DNA from: Rapana venosa
Taxonomy: Eukaryota > Mollusca > Gastropoda > Neogastropoda > Muricidae
Assembly (NCBI GenBank): GCA_028751875.1
Contig: CM054145.1
Span: 42,689,670-42,753,669 of the forward strand
Direction of reading: 5' to 3'
Length of the DNA: 64,000 bases
Shown here: positions 1 to 11,278 of the stretch, piece by piece
How positions within the stretch are numbered: position 1 is the first letter of the stretch
Layout: the number at the start of each line of letters is the position of its first letter
The notes under the pieces: generated by a model
The model's input: the letters and a program-made list of their open reading frames with translations, nothing else
What the model was told of the DNA's origin: nothing
Databases searched by the model: none
Made by a program: the position numbers and the translations under genes

Positions 1-524
1 GTTCATCGAAGCATGCTTGTATGTTTCATTCTAAACATGGGAAATTTACGTTAGATCCCTAAGGGATTATAGATTGCAGAGGGGTCTTTTTAAAAATTCT
101 TTGTTTGCTTTGCATGCCGAACTGAAATGTGCCCATTGTAAATATTCCTCAGATATGAAGTTGGTAGATCTGCTTCATGTTGTTAACACACCAAATATTA
201 CCCGATATGAAGCGGTATTGTACTCTGCCATCATTTTTTGGCTAAAAGCTGCATGTATAGTTATAGATATATATATATATATAAACTGCTGCTAACCATA
301 TGTGTGGCTGCTTTGTATGGCATTACTATATTTTCCAAGTTATTGGTTGCTTTAACAAAAAATTTTTTTTTTATACACTGCATCCTCCCCCCCCCCCCCC
401 CCCCCCCCCACACACACACAATTTGCTCCACCTGTATCTTTTTGACAAAGTACATTATTTTCAGGGTGTGGTATTGCCCAGGATTTGAGGGGAATTAATT
501 TTCCCAAGGAGATCATTGGTACTG
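1..524. other. AT-rich flank with poly-C/(CA)n tract
   Basis: No gene is seen. The stretch is AT-rich with a short (TA)n run near 268-282 and a 23-base C homopolymer at 387-409 that passes directly into (CA)n. The small open frames here are products of these simple repeats. Confidence 0.6.
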
Positions 525-765
525 ACTCCAATCCCCTTCAAGTCTTTTGGATGGGATTTTCAAAATGAGGTCGTGTTTGAGAGCACATGCATAACATCTT
601 GCGCATACTTTTAAAACCCATTCAGATAGGGAAGCAAATACACATGCAGGCGGGAAAGGAAAAAAAATAGTGGGTAGTGCTGCTCTCTCCCTGAGGAGAG
701 CAGCCCAAATTTCACACAGAGAAATCTGCTGTGACTTAAAGTGGTATACAATACAATACAACACA
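525..765 (+). repeat. Degenerate SINE copy with AATAC-type tail
   Basis: Positions about 525-630 match the body of the dispersed SINE family seen best at 54187-54560 and 50400-50815: a module about two opposing phrases, CTTCGGATGAGAC and CATCTTGCGCACACGTTAAA, here diverged. It is followed by a GC-rich hairpin-like stretch (CTCTCCCTGAGGAGAGCAG, about 685-705) and a tail of repeated AATAC units near 745-765. The tRNA-like head is missing or too decayed to see. Confidence 0.55.
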
Positions 766-3395
766 AAGCAGTTTTTGTAGAAGAGTAGGCCGGCTAAGTT
801 AAGTAAGATGGATGATTTGAACATGGCCAGCATGCACCATGTACCTGGAGAGGGATGAGCTCTGTCAGGATCAACTTGCTCAAGGGATACTGCCTGAAAA
901 TTTTCACTTCAGTTCTCTAACAACTCGAGGAGTTATGGGAGATTGGTCTGTTTCGGGTCATGACTTCTGGCCCTAGTTTGAATCATTTATATTTAAAGGA
1001 TTTTGAAAGTTTTGGGGTTTTGACTTGAGTGGATTTTGGAACGCAAAAAATCTATGATTTTTGCCATGATGGGTGTTATGCAGGAATATCATCAGTATCG
1101 CTGGTTCATATGTTCACATATATAGTCTGATTTAAGTTTTTAAACTGCTGATATCTAATGTTAATGAATGAAAGCCGTCCAAAGTGCTCAACTTACTCCC
1201 CAAAATTATGTTGCAGGAAAAAAACAAACCCAAACAAAAAAAAAGCAGCAAAGTGTTTGCCATTAACCTTTATAAATATAGATTTTTACTCCAATGTTTT
1301 TAGATACTGTTCTGTGGAAACATAGGTTTGTTAAAACAGCCAGATGTGATGTACAACAATGACCAATCCACAGCTGAATAGGTAAATCTGTTGGTGGTTT
1401 TGATCATTATGTAGATCAGAGTTTACATTTAAATGGTTCAGAATTTTTCTCTAAAATTCAGGTTGTGTGGCATATATAGCAGTGCACCTAATAAAATGGA
1501 AAATATGGTAATCTGGATTTAGCCACATGCGTTTTTGCTTATATGATGTAACTGACTTTTTTTTTCAAAGTTTTGTATGCAGTATACCAATATACAAACC
1601 CAAAGTACAATGTACAAAGTATAATGCCTGTTGTCTATGCTCATATACTCACACACACACATATATACAGTGTCAAACATATATATACACACATACATTG
1701 TCACTCACTCTCACATGTACAGAGGGAACAAACTGAAACCTAAAATTTTTTCATTTTTAATCAGAAATGTCATTGTCATTGATTATCATCATTATTACAT
1801 GATATCCGCTCAGAGAATCAAGCTACATATAATTTCTTTTGGTTTTAGAATTTCAGCGAAAAGCTGATTGTCATTGATTAAAAAACAAAAGCTGTAAATA
1901 TAATTTCTGTAGGTTTTAAGAGTTTCAGTGTTAAAGCTGATTGTCATTGGTTAAAAAACAACAAAAGCCGTAATTTAGGCCTTAAATAAGACAGTCACAC
2001 AACTTCAGGGCAGGGATATTTTGTACAAATTATGAGAATTTGTTTATTTATTAATAAAAAGACACATGCACCTAAAACTATTTTTAAGGCTTTAAGTGTG
2101 GATGTGCATTTATATGTTCACTAGTTAGTAGACACAGCTACAATGCCTGTTGTCTATTTTCCACTGATAGAAGTTCTTGGTACCTGCTAGTAGCACACTG
2201 TCCTGTTATTGTCAAAGGCAGCTGACATGATCATCATATGAACAGTCAGTGTGCGTACTTTTCCTTACTTTTATGCCTGTTTTGAGGGATGGCAGATTGC
2301 AGACTACATGCTGTTAAATATTGAAACACAAACGTGTGCATTTTGAATTTCTCACTTGCCTTTGTGCAAGCTGTCAGAGAACATAGATTGTTGGCCTGAT
2401 GCTAGGTGGTTCTGTCTTAATTTAGGGCAAAAATTACCGTGCTTTTTGGTGTTCAGTGCTTCATTGACACTGGTTTGAATCATCCATACCATCATTAATT
2501 ATTTCCAATACATCGTGTTCAATGCACCTTCATTGACTTCATTACAAGTCAACCACATTATCATCGTCTGTGTACATTGCATTGTATTAGCTATCATTCA
2601 CTATAATTTAGTGTAATACTGACATTAAACATTTCTCTGACACTGTTCTGTCATGTTGCCATAACCAAATTTTCGTTGCAGATTATTGATAGCAAACTAG
2701 CAAAAAAAAAGCCTGAGAACCAGTTAAATGTTTCATAAAAAGAAAAAAATTCAATGAAGAGTTTGCAGTCAGCATGATGTATCCCAAAGACTGAGCATGA
2801 AGTTAGAGCAAATCTATACACCCTACAGAAGAAAAAGAGATGGGTCACTCTGGCTGGAAGTCACTGAACTATTCATCATCATGGTTCTGCCCAATAAAGA
2901 TTTGTCATCAGTTTTTGCCTAATATTTCACATCATAATTTTTTATCAGTGTGGAAAAAAGGATTATATTAGACGCTCTTACGATATGGTTCTGATTGTAC
3001 ATATAAAAAAATAGACTGCATTTACTGTGACAAGATCAGAAAACAATACAAGATATGAAATCAAAATGTAACTTTTTTCAGCCCAGAACACACTCGTATT
3101 TATTTATAAGCATGTGCACAATTTGATAACTGTGTTGACATGAGGTTTCAGCATAATAATGACAAGATTCTACGTTAAAATATTTTAAGACTAAAAAAAA
3201 ACCCATTTAATGTGTACATGTGTATAAGCACAATGTCAATCTCCTCCTTTTCTTTCTTTTCTCCTTTTTTTATAATTTTTATTTTACTTGCACTGTTTTT
3301 GTTTGTGATAATTTTTAAATACCATTTAAGGGCATCGTTGCAATTAAACTATTTATTCTCTTTCCATCAGTTTATTTACATCTCGTGTTTTTCTC
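766..3395. other. Intergenic stretch, nothing recognised
   Basis: AT-rich sequence with short (CA)/(TA) runs near 1650-1690. No exon-like frame with plausible splice sites or conserved motif was seen on either strand. Confidence 0.5.
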
Positions 3396-3431
3396 TGTGT
3401 GTGTGTGTGTGTGTGTGTGAGTGAGTGAGTG

Positions 3432-3475
<44 letters not shown>
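3396..3475. repeat. Compound microsatellite (GT)n-(GAGT)n-(AG)n
   Basis: GT repeats at 3396-3419 pass through GAGT units into an AG run to 3475. This is seen directly. Confidence 0.95.
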
Positions 3476-3479
<4 letters not shown>

Positions 3480-3856
3480 TGACAGACAAATCTGTAGGAT
3501 ATATATTCATTTGATGTTCAAACTGGTTGTCAGGTTAATATTTTTTTACCATTCATGAAAAACAAACATATATCCATAACACTTTTCATCACATAATAAG
3601 ATACAATCACTTCATATTCACATTTTGTGACAATCAACTGTCACATTCATCACGGTTAGTTGTTTTAAAAGCACACACAAAATCTGAACCCCCAAAAATT
3701 ACAAAATTCACACTGTATTTCAAACAGCACAGGAGAAGTGCTTACCTTAAAAAAAAAATGCTTTAGAAATTAAAATGATCATCAGGTGTCATGGTGTTAT
3801 GAAGAGTTGGCTGGGGTGGTGGGGTCCAGTGACCAGTTAATGGGTTTGGGGTGATT

Positions 3857-3878
3857 GGGGGGGGGGGGGGGGGGGGGG
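3857..3878. repeat. Poly-G tract (22 bases)
   Basis: Uninterrupted G run at 3857-3878. A poly-C run at 4128-4139 lies close by. Such long G/C homopolymers recur through the window, and their true length in an assembly is doubtful. Confidence 0.9.
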
Positions 3879-4030
3879 AGCTTGAGATAGTTCTAACCAA
3901 GAGGTGAGTCTGTGTGGGTAACTCAATGGTATGGACAATACAGCTGGGTACCATCCAGTTTGAGGATGTAAACTTGGGTACATTGCTCAAATTACCTGAT
4001 GAGTTTCTTGGCTTCTGTATTTAAAAAAAA

Positions 4031-4125
4031 ATGTTCCTCAGGTTCCTCTGAGGTTCACCAATGGTGCGATTTTGCATATGCAACCATTTTTACCTATTTT
4101 TACCTTGGATCTGTAACTGAGGAAA
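4031..4125 (-). repeat. Fragment of SINE family B (3' part)
   Basis: Contains TCTGAGGTTCACCAATGGTG and a following GATTTTGCATATGC phrase, the minus-strand reading of the 3' part of the SINE family whose full copy is at 54187-54560. Similar fragments occur at 10872-10945, 18884-19152, 29272-29705 and 30773-30870. Confidence 0.65.
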
Positions 4126-4350
4126 TACCCCCCCCCCCCTCCCCCACCCCAAATGACACAAAACACAAAAGGAGTAAAAGGACACATAGGTGAGAAGTTT
4201 TGAAACCGAGTAGGGAATAAAGTATGGTATATAAAGCTGAAGTAAGAATCTGAATATATCAATTATACTAATAAGTGAATATATAGGGGGTGGTTTACAT
4301 TCAAGTTTACAGAGTTAGATTAACATGCACACCTGCTCCTTCCTTTTATG

Positions 4351-4600
4351 TCACGTTTCTCCAAAGGGAGGTTTGACATTGATGAGCCTTCTCCATCTCT
4401 CTCTGTTTTGAGCTTCCTCCTTATTTATGCCCCTTTCTCTAAGATCATCTGCAATACAGGCAGCCCAGGTTTTGCTAGGTCTTCCCTTTGGTCTCTTTCC
4501 ATCCACTTGCGAAGTTCATTGCTCTTTTTAAGATGTGATGGTCTGCTTTCCGTTGAACGTGCCCAAACCAGTGCAGTCTATTGGTACTAGCTACAGAACC
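4351..4600 (-). pseudogene. RTE-type non-LTR retrotransposon, RT C-terminal remnant
   Basis: Read on the minus strand, this gives NRLHWFGHVQRK, then after one frame change KGRPSKTWAACIADDLRERG and an ending RWRRLINVKPPF before a TGA at 4351-4353. The pattern R-L-x-W-F-G-H-V ... G-R-P-x-K-T-W ... D-L-R-E-R-G is the familiar C-terminal region of RTE-like retrotransposon proteins. Only about 80 codons survive, with a frameshift near 4480, so this is a dead 3' fragment. The catalytic RT core is absent. Confidence 0.75.
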
Positions 4601-5213
4601 CAAACCCACCCACTCACACACAAAATCCCACAAATAAAACAAAGAACCCCAAACAACCACAAGCTGGAAAATATGGATAAAGGCTGTGTTTGTGTGAATC
4701 AATGCATGTATGTACAGTTTTCCTTGTGTAGTTATTAATTCTAGAAAGTAAGCAATACACATTATTGCTAAATATTTGCTAATGCAGTTTGATCACCACA
4801 AATAGCTCCAGTAATCATAGAGGTAAATGTTTTTGAACATTCTTTATTATTACAAGTATGGGGCACATACTGTACATTACATACATTCATGTTTCCGTGA
4901 TGAATTGGACTTTGATAAAGTTTATAGGATTTGCCATATCATCCACAGCTTATGCATCTTTACCCACACCCAAACTATCCACTCTTTGCCCACCAAGCAC
5001 AACCAAGAGATGGCAGGATAAAATCAGAGTTCATAGTATACAAGATTGTGTCTGTTTTTGAGCACTGCATTCAGTTTACAACTAATTAAAACAATAAAAT
5101 GGACATATTTACAGCTACATTTAATCATCACATTTTCTGAGTACAGGTCTCAGTATATGAGCTGCAAGTTATTTCCTCAATTCTAGCATTTTAAATACAA
5201 TGTTCGACAGATG
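4601..5213. other. 3' flank of PGP, no gene seen
   Basis: AT-rich sequence beyond the minus-strand PGP stop codon. It could hold the PGP 3'UTR; a minus-strand AATAAA hexamer is present at 4843-4848, but the real poly(A) site cannot be fixed from sequence alone. Confidence 0.4.
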
Positions 5214-5480
5214 CTATAGCTGAGTGGTTAAAGACCATCTGACTTCAATCCTTTGGGTCTATGAAGTCAAAAGCTCAAATTTCAGCAGTGGTGTCTAGTG
5301 AATTAAGGGTATGGGTTTACATGATCTCCCTGGTCAACTTAAAAGTGCAGACATGCCAGCGACTTAATTCTCTTTGAGTGTTTACACATGCGGATGATCA
5401 AATATGCATGCTAAAGATCAGCATTTGGTAGAATACATAAACATGAACATACCCAGCATGCATCATGTACAACAAAAACA
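5214..5480 (+). repeat. SINE family C copy (tRNA-like head)
   Basis: Begins with a tRNA-like A-box segment, GCTATAGCTGAGTGGTTAAAG, followed by a decayed B box near 5275 and a body ending around CATGAACATACCCAGCATGC. Related copies on the other strand are at 30355-30510, 30965-31115 and 60695-60845. The degenerate B box (CTCAAATTT in place of GTTCGAAT) shows this is an old copy and not a tRNA gene. Confidence 0.65.
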
Positions 5481-5600
5481 AAAAAGATGCTCTGGGCAGA
5501 ATGTGGCCAGCGGGCAGACCTCCAGCAGGGTTACAAGCACAGGAGATGCCTGGTACTACACATTTCACCCAATAAGGGAACACAGGGAAAGACGTTATGT

Positions 5601-6686
5601 TCAGCAGCTGCCCAGGACAGCTAAAGACTGCATGAAGTAGGTAGGTTCAAGGCCTGGGTGGGACTGTAATGAATCCAGTGAGCTTGCCCCAGTCAGCACC
5701 AGAGCAGAGTCCATACCCACAGCTTTGGCCAGTCCCATGTCAACTGGCACACTGTCACCGATCATCAGACACCGGCTCCTGTCCACATCAGGGTGGGTAG
5801 CCTGGATACAGTCAAACAGATGTGTGTCTGGTTTACCCAGCACTTCTGGCCTACGTTTGGCAGCAGACGTCACGCAATCCACGATGGCTCCTGTCACAGG
5901 TTGACGTCGCCCTGGAGCAATGAAGACAGACTTCTCTTTGTCGTTGGTGGCTAGGTACAGGCATTTCTCATCGCTGAGGTAACTGCAGGCTTTGAACAGT
6001 TTCTTCATATTGAAATGCTTGTCGTACCCAACCAGGACAGCCTGCACATCATCTCGCAAAGGGACATGCAGCAAGTCATGGATGTCATGGTAGACAGGAT
6101 CTGGATCTGGTCCAACTCCAAAATTAGTGATACCAGCAAGGTTGAGTTCCTCTGCCATACCTGGACTACCAATGACATACACACTTCCTGACACGTGTAT
6201 GATGGTCTGCAGATATACTGCACTAGCATATGCTACACAGAACACATCTTCAACAGGGGCTTGAAATCCATGTCTGTTGAATTTTTCAATGTAAGCTTGT
6301 CGTGCATGCATACTGTTATTGGTGACAAACAGAATCTGCTTGCCTAAACCCTGCAGTGTCTGCATAGCAGCCTGAATGCCTGGCAGTGGGGTGATGTGAT
6401 CTGTTCCCCACAGCACACCATCACAATCCAAAAGAATCGTGTCATAGTTCTCTAGGACTTGAGCAGCATTTCCAGATGTTATTTTTTCAACTTTAGTCCC
6501 ATTAACTGAAACAGTGTCAGTACACACAGACCTTGTGAGTTTCACATTAATTTGTCTTTTTTGTGGGGTCTCTTTAGTATTCCTGAGCGCCAAAGAAATA
6601 CTGTGCATTGACATAGTACACGTAGGATTATTTCTAGAGATTAAACGTAAACACTGGGGTAATCTAAAACATCTGTGAAGCCCCAT
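5601..6686 (-). CDS. PGP: Phosphoglycolate / glycerol-3-phosphate phosphatase (HAD family)
   Basis: A 361-codon intact frame. The family hydrolyses 2-phosphoglycolate, glycerol-3-phosphate and related phospho-metabolites, clearing by-products of glycolysis; a pyridoxal-phosphatase (PDXP) relative is a less likely alternative. HAD motifs are all visible: motif I LLDCDGVLW with nucleophile Asp87 and acid/base Asp89, motif II VTNNS at 121-125, motif III Lys285 in LGKPD, and motif IV MIGDSVPVD with Asp311 and Asp316. A cap domain fits between motifs II and III (about 130-280). The first 70 or so residues lie before the HAD fold, are rich in Arg/Lys/Ser and lack acidic residues for about 38 positions, which could be a mitochondrial presequence (inference); Met25 is an alternative start. 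No intron interrupts the gene. It lies head to head with the large plus-strand gene. Confidence 0.9.
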   Translation of the reverse strand: MGLHRCFRLPQCLRLISRNNPTCTMSMHSISLALRNTKETPQKRQINVKLTRSVCTDTVSVNGTKVEKITSGNAAQVLENYDTILLDCDGVLWGTDHITPLPGIQAAMQTLQGLGKQILFVTNNSMHARQAYIEKFNRHGFQAPVEDVFCVAYASAVYLQTIIHVSGSVYVIGSPGMAEELNLAGITNFGVGPDPDPVYHDIHDLLHVPLRDDVQAVLVGYDKHFNMKKLFKACSYLSDEKCLYLATNDKEKSVFIAPGRRQPVTGAIVDCVTSAAKRRPEVLGKPDTHLFDCIQATHPDVDRSRCLMIGDSVPVDMGLAKAVGMDSALVLTGASSLDSLQSHPGLEPTYFMQSLAVLGSC

Positions 6687-7214
6687 CCTGATAAAATTTT
6701 ATGATGATAAATGCGCAAAGCACTAGCAGACGACGTTAGCAGACGATATGCATGCAGCCCACGAAACTAATCTTGTTTTGCTTGGATTCCAGCAAACAGT
6801 CTATACAACCATGAAAAAATTGTATATCCTCAGAACACGATCTAATCGAAGCTTTTAAAAGACAGAAATGAAAACTCTAAATGAGAATACAGAGTAGTCA
6901 CTGAACTTTCCAACCTATATTCTGCGATGCCAGCTCGTGACCCCCAACCAATGAAGAAGGGACGCTACTATCAGTACATAATTTCATAATCAAGGGCTTC
7001 CAAAAAAAAAAAAAAGAGGGGGGGGGGGGGGGGATGTCTAATTTTAGACTGACATATTTGCAGACTACGTCACTAGTTTCTGTACCCACTTTTAAAACGG
7101 CACTACTTTCAAATTATGTTTTGGTACCAGGCTTGTTGATGACACAGTTTCGTTGCCATCAAGTTTGCTGCATGCGACAGCTCCAGACAAAAGTTTCACG
7201 AGTGGATTGATACA
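6687..7214. promoter_or_regulatory. Putative bidirectional promoter region
   Basis: About 530 bp separate the minus-strand PGP start from the plus-strand start ATG at 7215. Both 5'UTRs and both transcription starts should lie here or close by. An A14 run (7002-7015) and a G16 run (7018-7033) lie in the middle. No clear TATA box is seen. A short upstream ORF of twelve codons begins with the ATG at 7172 and ends before the 7215 start. Promoter function is inferred from gene arrangement only. Confidence 0.45.
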
Positions 7215-7222
7215 ATGTTCAG
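7215..7222 (+). CDS. Scaffold gene coding exon 1 (8 nt coding)
   Basis: ATG TTC AG followed by the donor GTAATT. The ATG has A at -3. Joined to the exon at 8873 it gives [16 protein letters not shown] with no phase conflict. The exon is chosen because it is the nearest upstream ATG-plus-donor with the required phase; an undetected alternative first exon is possible. Confidence 0.5.
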
Positions 7223-9131
7223 GTAATTATTATGCTTTCTTTTTTAATCATAGGCCTATGCAACATTACCATTAGGCCTACTCATTACTGTGTTAGCAAA
7301 GATAGTTCTGTGATTGTGTCAACAGCTAAGTAGTAAGTTTAGTGTTTAAGCAATACTCTGCAACATTATAGTGACACTGACAGGCCAGTCAGTATCTAGG
7401 CAGAGAGCATTCTAATTTTTTTTAAAAAGTACATTCTGTAACATCTTGCACACATATTAAAAACCAGTCCACTGTTTTTGTTTTCTTTGAAGACTATGCA
7501 AGACAATGGGCATGCAATCTTTGACAATGACATTCTAATTTTATGATAGATACCAATACTAGGGGGTGGATTCGCTCAGCCTGGTTTGACTGAAGTGCCA
7601 GACGACAAAGCTTCTCTCAACATGAAGTATCAGGGAGTTAAACAGAGAGGAGTCATATTTGATTATTCCTCTGAAGTCAGAGTACATGGCAACCTGTGAA
7701 AAGAATTAATTAGTCTAATACACATACAGGCAGGAGTCTTATTCATTGTATACCTCAATCAAACAGTGATTCTCAAATGGGATAAGTGAATCAGAGTGTA
7801 CATAATCTGAATGATCCCCAGGGTGTTAAGCTGGGAAATGAGCAATATTAACATCATAACTGTGTAAAGTTATTATGCATTGTGGGTGTGCCATCAGAAA
7901 CTGAAAATCTAAAAATCAAAGAACTTGTAAATACATTTATTAACCATACAATCCAGTACACATTAAGTTGATTAATTAACCTCTTGACTACCTAGAACAC
8001 ATGACATGCAGGCAATTAAAAAAAACAATAACTGAAGTGATTTTCAAAAGCCGACTGCCCTCTCCCCTCCCCCCCTCACAAATCTATCCAGAAAAAAAAT
8101 TGACATAAAGTTCTTCAGGGAAAGCAACCCCTGATCATATCTGATGGAATTTAATCAATGCATTGACTCAGTCATTGAGTAAGGGTTGCCTCCAAGCCAT
8201 TTGGCAATGGATTTTAAACATTCATAATTTCATGACAGTCAAGGGGTTAATATGTACTATCTTTACACATTACCTGCATATATCATTCTATGACATACAG
8301 ACTTATGTTTATAACAAGTAATGTCCCATGATGAAATGAAAAGCTACTGACTTCCGAGTTCTGTACAGTTTATGAATTGTCTTTTTATTTTTATTTTTAC
8401 TTTGTTGTCTTCACACACACATGCACACACGCACGCATGCGAGCACGCACGCACACACACACAACACACACACACACATGCACACACAAAGTACACACAT
8501 ACGCACACACACACATGTATACATAATATATATACATAATACAATACTAACACCCACATGCACACACAACTATCAATATAATTTAGGCAGCAAAGGCCAA
8601 GGTGCATCAATCTATAAAGACAAGATAATTCAATTTATTATCTCAAGATTAAGAACGACTTATTCAAATGATCAGAATTTGTGTGTTATGTAAAAAAATT
8701 TTGTTTTTTTTCTCCAAATGTACAGGGTTTGATACAAAATGTAATTCAAGAACAAGCATCAACTCTACTTTTTTCATGGTAAAGTGGTATCAATCCCTTT
8801 TTGATTTTTAAAATGTTGATCCCCATTGAGTTTATCAGTGTCTCAGTTTCACTTGTTTTCTGCACATAACAGCCGACTTCAGCGACGGCGTGGTAATCTG
8901 CAGGACCTTGGCCGACTGAGCAAGTCCTGTCCAGCTGTGGACCATGAGGCCGGAGAGGAGGATGACAGTGAAGAGACCAGTAGCAGCGAGTCCTGGGGCA
9001 GCACAGCCTCTCTCTCTGATCCCTTTGCAGGTCAGTTTTTGCCACCAGGTCATGGAAAACATTCCATTTCAATACTTTTTTTGGAAATTGTACATGTGAA
9101 TAGTAGTAGCAGTAGTAAGTAGGGGGGTAGA

Positions 9132-9163
<32 letters not shown>

Positions 9164-11107
9164 AAGTAGTAGTAGTAGTAGCAGCAGCAGTAGCAGTAAG
9201 TCTTGAAGTACCCCAGTGACCCCACAAATTAATGATATCCCAAACAGAAACAATTTTCTTGGTATATAGTTTGTTTTCATTGAATGAATAGCCATGTATG
9301 CCCGCATAAGTTTTCAAGTAGATATGCTTACAAGTACAAGCATTTGTGTCATGAATGAGTATGTGCATATTAATTTACAGTGTGTATTTTGTATTTTCTT
9401 TATCATACATTCTTATTTACTGTTAATCATTTATATTCACAGAGAGTGGAGAGGAAGTAGCTCCATCAGTCAGCAGAGCAGAAAAACAACTGGCCCGACG
9501 ATCTCTGCGACAAGCAAAAAAACGCGAAGTGCAACAGAAACGGAACATGGAACAAAGTAAGATTACTCTAGTTCTGGTTCCTATAAGTAATAACAAAATG
9601 TGTTATTTGTTCATGTTCTAGATCAGTGCCAGAGGGTGAAGTGAGTTGCCTCCCATTGTGGGCACAGGGTATGCATTTCCTGGTTTTGTTACTAAATTTG
9701 GACACACCTGATGAATGTTCTTCACATGCTTCAGTTTTTGTCAAGGATCGTTGCAAGGGGTTTTGCTTGCACTCTTTAGGTTCTACAGACTTTTATTTTA
9801 TAGGCATGCATAATTTCTCAGTGTTATGATTATGCTTTGCTTCAGGAAGAAGGTAGCAGAGAACATGAGTTGTGTGAGTTGTAAAAACTTCACTTACTTG
9901 AAATTGAGGAGGTGTATAGTGTCAAAATTCGGCTCAATTTTGCTCATGAAGTAGCAGTGAAATATATGTATATAATCATTTCTTTTAGTTTTACATTTTG
10001 ATGGGTGGAGTAAATAATAAGCAGACAACTACAATATCACACTCCAGAGAACCACAAAATTCTTACATAAAAACTAGTAAACAATTGTCAGGTAAATGAT
10101 TCTGTAATTTAGAAACTGAAGTTTCATGATCATTTTTTATATAAAACATTTTTTTTAGCATTTCCTTTATTTTGTGTAAAGGTTCTCTGGGATCAGCAAG
10201 CTACTTTTTTCTTGGAAACAAAATCTCCTTTGCAGTAAAGATTTTATACATATTTGCAAATACGCAGTGGATGTGTTTAATGAATGTACATGTGCTTACT
10301 CCTGCAGATTCACAGATGAGTATCCACAGTGCAAAAAACAGACAGAAATTGAAGTAGACTAGTAAAACAAAAATGTGACTATATCAGTACTTACAAATGT
10401 TTATCAAATTAAAAACATGTGACTGTTCAATGGTGCAAGTGATAAAGATGTGACTTTATCAGTACACACAAACATTATTTATCAAAGCAAACATGTGTCG
10501 CTGTTCTATTGAGGAATTGAAGAGCAAAGGTGCACAGTTGGCAGCTGCTTCATTATAAGTTTCATTCAATAAGTATTAGAACTGTATCACTGTGTCATAT
10601 CTGCATGTGTGTCTGTCTGTATATATTTTTTGTACACATGCGTTCTTTTGTGTGTATTTGGCAGACAAAATTTCCATGGATGACTACCTAGGCAAGCAAG
10701 CCCATTTCAGATTGTGGCTTCAGGAAGAGGTGAGTGTATGGAGGGTTTTTGTGTTGGTTGGTGGTTGTTCTTTTTCTTCTGTTTTTTTTTTTTTTTTTGG
10801 GGGGGGGGGGGACCAATTAAAATTAAAAGAAGAACATCATTTGTTTACCTATTTATGTTTTCTTCCTCATGTAGAGATCTGAGGTTCACCAATGATGAGA
10901 TTTTGCGTATGCGACCGACCGTTTTTACCCACATCTGCATTCTGATGTTTGTTTTTGTTTTGTTTAATGTCTATTCACTACATGGTGATTTAGACACATC
11001 CGCATTCATACCAAAGTACCTATTATTACACACCGCATCTCTCTCTCTCTTTCTCTTCCCTACACGCACCCACATCCACACCACACTAAGTATATAAATA
11101 CACCACA

Positions 11108-11148
<41 letters not shown>

Positions 11149-11200
11149 GCATATACATACATACACACATCTACACATATATATACATATATATATATAC

Positions 11201-11278
<78 letters not shown>

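Noticed and set aside
785..900. Possible coding exon around the ATG at 808
   Set aside because: The phrase CAGCATGCACCATGTAC is shared with the SINE tail at 5455-5470, and the frame stops after 16 codons.
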